60,000 nucleotides of DNA from Symsagittifera roscoffensis (taxonomy: Eukaryota; Xenacoelomorpha; Acoela; Convolutidae), in contig NC_087065.1 in assembly GCF_963678635.1 (NCBI RefSeq), positions 12,671,579-12,731,578 of the forward strand, read 5' to 3'. A program made the position numbers and the translations under genes. The notes under the pieces are model-generated. The model searched no databases. It saw only the letters and a list, made by a program, of their open reading frames with translations, and was not told the origin of the DNA. Below, piece after piece: positions 55,525-60,000 of the stretch; within the stretch, counting starts at the first letter, position 1, and each line of letters starts with the position of its first letter.

Positions 55525-55985
55525 CAAAACTGTACGTATCAGGATCAAGTGCTGAAAATTTGTCTGAAGTAGTTTTAAGGGAAACAATATGAATATTTGA
55601 AAAAAAAAATGATTTTTGAAGGTATTTTCTCACATTATTTGTAAAACGTGTTGCAATTAGCGCTTCTTAATGCAGTTTTAGAATTTGTTTCTGTCAATTA
55701 TTTTGTCTCTGAAACTATCCGTCAAAACAGAAATTTGTTATGTGCATTTTATTATCCCAAATTTTGTTATCCCGGGTGCATTTTATTATCCCAAAATGTT
55801 CAAAGTGGCAGTTTTCAAGCCTCTTTGAAAATGGTTGCAGTCGAAACGTTTTTTATTTTAAATTTTAGGGCTGTAATGGATACCAGATAAAACAAAAAGT
55901 ATTCTGAGAAAAAACTGTTTAAGAAGTCGATGTTTGTCAGAACAAAAAAACCACACCAAGCAAAATTTTTCTATCTTTTCAAAAT
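55525..55985 (+). repeat. SR repeat, strongly diverged copy beside the satellite
   Basis: AACTGTACGTATCAGGATCA at the start and GTCGATGTTTGTCAGAACAA near the end follow the SR order. It begins about 40 bp after the last satellite unit. Confidence 0.4.
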
Positions 55986-56092
55986 TTTTATAGCTGCCAA
56001 CGGAAATTTTTATAAATATTTAGCAATAAGCTTATACTTCATGAATTTCTCATTAGATATCTCCTTAACTATGTATGTGCATACATACTTAC

Positions 56093-56180
56093 CCAGGAGC
56101 AATAAAAATGCGTTCAACTTTGTAGTATTGCTTCTTTCCATGCCGAGTGAAGTCATCAACGTCGATTCTAAGAAATTGCC
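56093..56180 (-). CDS. Probable internal exon of a minus-strand gene
   Basis: On the minus strand an acceptor TTTTTCTTTTGACAG is followed by 88 bases, then GTAAGTATG, a near-ideal donor. One frame (two leading and two trailing bases) reads FLRIDVDDFTRHGKKQYYKV and then ERIFIAPG, dense in charged and aromatic residues like a conserved domain. I cannot name the family, and no partner exons were found within a few kb. The 121-residue plus-strand frame at 55930-56295 over the same DNA is F/L/N-rich and is probably the shadow. Confidence 0.5.
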
Positions 56181-56448
56181 CTGTCAAAAGAAAAACTATG
56201 AAATGCCTACTAATACTACTCAAAAACACACCATTTTTTTTCTAAATACTAACTTTTCTAAAAACTTATCCTTTTTTCTCATTCAGCTGCCATAAACATT
56301 ATCAGGCCAGGCGCAACCATTCGATCTAGGTATAGTCATTTAGTATTCATTGAAAACTTCAACTCATACGCGCTCGTTTTTTTTTTCAGCAAAAAAGGCA
56401 AAGTGAAACTAAGACAGCCCCGTATGATAGAACTATAAAGTAGAACAA

Positions 56449-56668
56449 GATGGCAATCTTTAAACCCTCATAACTTTACGAAAATGATCACAGGTGAAAT
56501 AACTTTTCAAATTTAAGCTCAGGATAGCAATGGCTTTCGAATGATATGAAAAAATTCCGTCAAAAATGGCTAGTTAAAAAGTCGAAGTTTGTCTGAAGAA
56601 AAAAAACCTGAAAAAAACCCAACCCGAGCACAAATATTCCGTTACTTTTGTATCGAAAGTCGGAACAA
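56449..56668 (+). repeat. SR repeat, 3' half
   Basis: Starts in the TGGCAATCTTTAAACCCTCA phrase and ends TATCGAAAGTCGGAACAAC. The 5' and middle hairpins are missing. Confidence 0.7.
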
Positions 56669-56810
56669 CTATACGGGTGACGAAAGGCTTGGTGATAGAA
56701 CTACACAAACGCGCGTAGAACGTTGTGGTATTTGAGTTTGCGTTGAAACAACCAAAAAGGAAAGAAAAAAAAAGAAGACTAAAACAGACTACATACCCAA
56801 ATACAACAAG

Positions 56811-57350
56811 ACTGCTCTTATCAGGGCGAAGCCCTGAAGGTTCCGACTGCCTTTTAAGGTTTTTGGATCAGCAGTAATAACATCAAAAATTAAATGAAAT
56901 AAAATATAATGAAAATTTTATTTTTCCAAAATTTGAAATTTTTTGTGAAAATCATCACCCCACACGCCATATTAAGTACAAAAAGATAGATTTCGTTCCT
57001 TGTAACAAATCAATTATGACAAATAAGCCTCGTTCAATCAATTTGGAACGATTTATAAGACGGATTAAATCTCCGCTTACGCGTTGATAGCGCGAATTAT
57101 ATCGCGCGTTAATTGTCCCAAATTGGTCAAAATGGCCAAAATGGCAATCTTTAAACCCTCATAACTTCACGAAAAATGATCACAGTAAAATATCTTTTCA
57201 AATTTAAGTTCAGGACAACAATGGCTTTCGAATGATATTAAAAAATTCCGTCAAAAATGGCTAGTTAAAAAGTCGAAATTTGTCTGAAGAAAAAAAAAAC
57301 CCACCCCGAGCACAAATATTCCGTTACTTTCGTATCGAAAGTCGGAACAA
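56811..57350 (+). repeat. SR repeat, full-length copy
   Basis: 540 bp. The 5' hairpin CAGGGC-GAA-GCCCTG is perfect with a changed loop. The middle GCGCGAATTATATCGCGCG hairpin is kept. The 3' hairpin CTTTCGTATCGAAAG is perfect. TGGCCAAAA is duplicated inside (57126-57143). It is followed head-to-tail by the next copy with only four bases between. Confidence 0.8.
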
Positions 57351-57354
57351 CAAG

Positions 57355-57770
57355 ACTGCTCGTATCAGGGTGAAGCCCTGATTGTTCCAACTGCCTTTTA
57401 AGGTTTATTGAGCAGCAGTAAAACCATTTAAAAATTCAATGAAATAAAATAAAAACGAAAATAAGCTTCGTTCAACCAATTTGGAACGATTTATAAGACT
57501 GATTAAATCTCCGCTTACGCGTTAATAGCGCGAATTATATCGCCCGTTAATTGTTCCAAATTGGCCAAAAATGACAATCTTTAAACCCCTCATAACTTGA
57601 CGAAAAATGATTACAGGTGAAATATCTTTTCAAATTTAAGCTCAGGACAGCAATACCTTTTGAGTGATATAAAAAGTTCCGTCAAAAATGGCTAGTTAAA
57701 AAAATCGAAATTTGTCTGAAGAAAAAAAAACCCACCCGAGCACAAATATTCCGTTACTTTCGTATCGAAA
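57355..57770 (+). repeat. SR repeat, internally deleted copy
   Basis: The 5' stem is CAGGGT-GAA-GCCCTG, where T replaces C but can still wobble-pair with G in RNA. About 100 bp after the 5' domain are missing. It ends TTCGTATCGAAA without the terminal GTCGGAACAA. Confidence 0.8.
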
Positions 57771-57880
57771 AATAGTATAAAAATGCTATCATATAAAGCA
57801 ACCAAAATTACTTATTCTCTGATATTACTTGTAAGGCAGTTTAAACTAACCAAAGAAAAGTAAAAAAAAAAAATTCTAAA

Positions 57881-58376
57881 TTCTGTATCAGGGCGAATCC
57901 CTAAATGTTCTGACTGCCTTTTAACATTTTTGGAGCAGTAAAAACATGAAAAAATTAAGTGTAGAAAAATAAAATGAAAAAAAAAATTCTAAAATTTGAA
58001 CTTTGTTAAATAAAAATCATCACCCACATGCCATTTAAAGCACAAAAGGATAGACTTCTCCCCTTGTAACAAACCAATTATGGCAAATCAGCTTCCTTCA
58101 AACAATTTGAAACGATTTTTAGGACTCATTAAATCTCAGCTTACGCGCTAATAGCGCGAAATATATCGCGCGTTAATTGTTCCAAATTGGCCAAAATGGA
58201 AATCCTTAAACCTTCATAACTTTACCAAAAATGATCACAGGTGAAATATCTTTTCAAATTTAAGCCTTTCAATTCCGTCAAAAATGGCTAGTTAAAAAAT
58301 TGAAATTTGTCTGAAGAAAAAAAAACCCACCGCGAGCACAAATATTCCGTTACTTTCGTATCGAAAGTCGGAACAA
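57881..58376 (+). repeat. SR repeat, nearly full-length copy
   Basis: The first ten bases are replaced (TTCTGTATCAGGGCG). The middle hairpin GCGCGAAATATATCGCGCG and the 3' end TATCGAAAGTCGGAACAA are intact. Confidence 0.75.
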
Positions 58377-60000
58377 AAATCCATGACGGAAGAAAAAACG
58401 GCAATACAATGATTTTTCAAATTTCTCTCAAAAAGAAATCATTAAGAATCATTTTAACAGTCTTCAACATTTTAGAAAAGAATGGAGATTTTTGAGGAGA
58501 TATTTTAGGGAAAAAAATCTAGTCTTTCTGAACAATAAGAATTCAAAAAACAAAAATTCATAAAAACTAGAATTTTTTGCAAAAATTCAGCTAATAAATT
58601 CAATAAATTGAAGATAATTTAACAATCAATTATTGACTTCTTAGGACGAAAAAAAAGTATTTTTTTTAGCACCAGTCATTCTTCTCAGAAACTATATATT
58701 TCGGCGGTTTTCTCAAAACGTTACAAAATTTGAAAGCTCATTATCTGTTTAATTTAACAGAATGAAAAGGAAAGAAATGAAAAAACAAATTTTGCCTGTT
58801 CGGACAATATTAAAAACGATTTTGAGAGATTTGGAGATACTTTATTGGGAATGATGTGCTAATTTTTCTTTAACTTTTCTCAAGAACTCGGTCAATTTAG
58901 CTTTACACAAAACTTCTCAAAAAAGTTGTCGAGATTTATTTGGCGGTAAAGAAAAAAATGGCCAAAAAATGCGTTAACATCTTCAATAAAGTAATTGGGT
59001 CGAATTGCGCCCAACTTCTCAACTCTCAAATTAACAGAACCAAAATTAAATTGTTCCAATCTGATCGGCTGAAAATTGAAATTAGAAAAAAAAGTTAATT
59101 AGAAAAGGCCTATTACAATTAGCTATGTGTTGTTAGCTTATTTGAGGATGCTCATTCGGGGATTTTTTGTTCAAAAGTGCTGAAGTACAACAGTATCAAA
59201 ACTGTATATAATGTCAGCAGTGTTGAAAATTTTTCATATTTGATGTTTTACTTGTTAACTATTGGCAATCTTGCTTGAATGGCATTTTGTTTTGGACTGA
59301 AACCGGGAGGAAATAATGACAGTTTGCTGAGTTGATTTTTTCCCAAAAAATTGATGACTCCGCGCTTGAGGAACAGTTTTTTGTTTAACAAGCAGCGACA
59401 TTAACTAAAATGGTCTTTTGTGTTTTAAGCTTTTGTCATTTTGACATAAATTACTTGCCAGTGATTCGGAAGTGGTCCAACCATTATTCTGAATAGTTTT
59501 TGCCAAAAATGAACTTCGGCATTATTGTATTCTCCAATTAATTTGGTTGGAGAGGATCAAGAGAACCACGATAAAACTTAAAATGATTTGAGCAAAATGA
59601 TATACTTTTTCGAATAATTCTAACTAACTTATTTAGTCTCTTTTTCATACCAGGTATCATTGGTGAATAATTTTCATTGAGTTCGTTTGTGTCATTTGTT
59701 CTGACTTCAAAACAAAATATCATTGAATATATATGTTTGGACTGGTTTTATTATTTAGACCGGTTTCAGAGGTCAAAAATGAGGTTTTCACAAAACTATT
59801 TTTTTACTCCAACATAATGAGTATATTGAACCAATGAGTTCCAATGTAATAAAATTATTTAGTCGCAATCATATTAAATATTTTTGGGACAAAACGGTTT
59901 TTTAACTTTATGAATTGATTTAAAAGCGCTTTTTCATAATTATTTAAAGTTTTGAGGAAACTGACATAAAATTTGTGCCCTGGTTGGTTTTTTCTCAAGG
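58377..60000. other. AT-rich spacer, no gene seen
   Basis: Only short AT-driven frames. AGTGCTGAAGTACAACAGTA near 59177 resembles the AGTGCCGAAGTACAACGGTG phrase at 28793, hinting at a further relic of the old repeat at 28590. Confidence 0.4.

Noticed and set aside
55930-56295. 121-residue plus-strand ORF
   Set aside because: F/L/N/K-rich, no motif, and opposite a minus-strand segment with much better splice and composition signals.
1-60000. CRISPR array or prokaryotic operon
   Set aside because: Tandem repeats here are satellites without unique spacers of fixed length, and genes are spliced.

Overview
The window is AT-rich nuclear DNA from a multicellular animal, probably an invertebrate; the phylum cannot be fixed from sequence alone. 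The reasons are spliced genes with GT/AG junctions and kilobase introns, decayed LINE and BEL/Pao retroelements, hAT-type MITEs, satellites and long homopolymer G/C tracts. There is no bacterial-style gene density, no operon and no CRISPR. Most of the 60 kb is repeats and fossils of mobile elements. Layout: 1-1089 no clear gene. 1090-6096 holds two inverted copies of a ~0.9 kb TIR DNA element. The first lies directly upstream of a decayed LINE reverse transcriptase (2009-4363); the second is inserted inside another decayed LINE of a different type (4740-6900). 6.9-11.9 kb is a cluster of repeated LINE 3'-end fragments. 12237-14141 is a region bounded by 13-bp inverted repeats, packed near both ends with GAGCGGTTT/AAACCGCTC motifs, and containing a plausible protein-coding exon. 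16718-25330 (+) is the one convincing complete gene: five exons whose splice phases all agree, giving a 404-residue protein with N/Q-rich N-terminus, central coiled coil and charged C-terminus; I do not recognise its family. 25.4-26.3 kb has degraded copies of a structured dispersed repeat (called SR here). 29172-29610 is an hAT-type MITE with a perfect 8-bp target duplication, nested in an older repeat. 30775-33511 is a tandem array of a ~797-bp unit; each full unit carries a short ORF that looks like a mitochondrial presequence. 34.4-37.2 kb shows coding-like but broken frames. 39897-40735 is a foldback element. 42580-46270 (-) is a decayed BEL/Pao retrotransposon with Gag-, RT-, RNase H- and integrase-like remains. 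49.4-50.0 kb has a short TIR element, a long near-perfect palindrome and a tRNA-like sequence. 52993-55486 is a 277-bp satellite (nine copies). 56093-56180 (-) is a probable single exon of a minus-strand gene. 56.4-58.4 kb is a head-to-tail cluster of SR repeats. The most unusual material is: (i) the SR family, about eleven copies with three conserved hairpins and short inverted terminal motifs, sometimes in tandem; (ii) the TIR-bounded region with dense subterminal motifs around an exon; (iii) the recent amplification of a presequence-like ORF; (iv) the unrecognised coiled-coil gene. All family calls rest on motifs read by eye; no database search or folding program was run.
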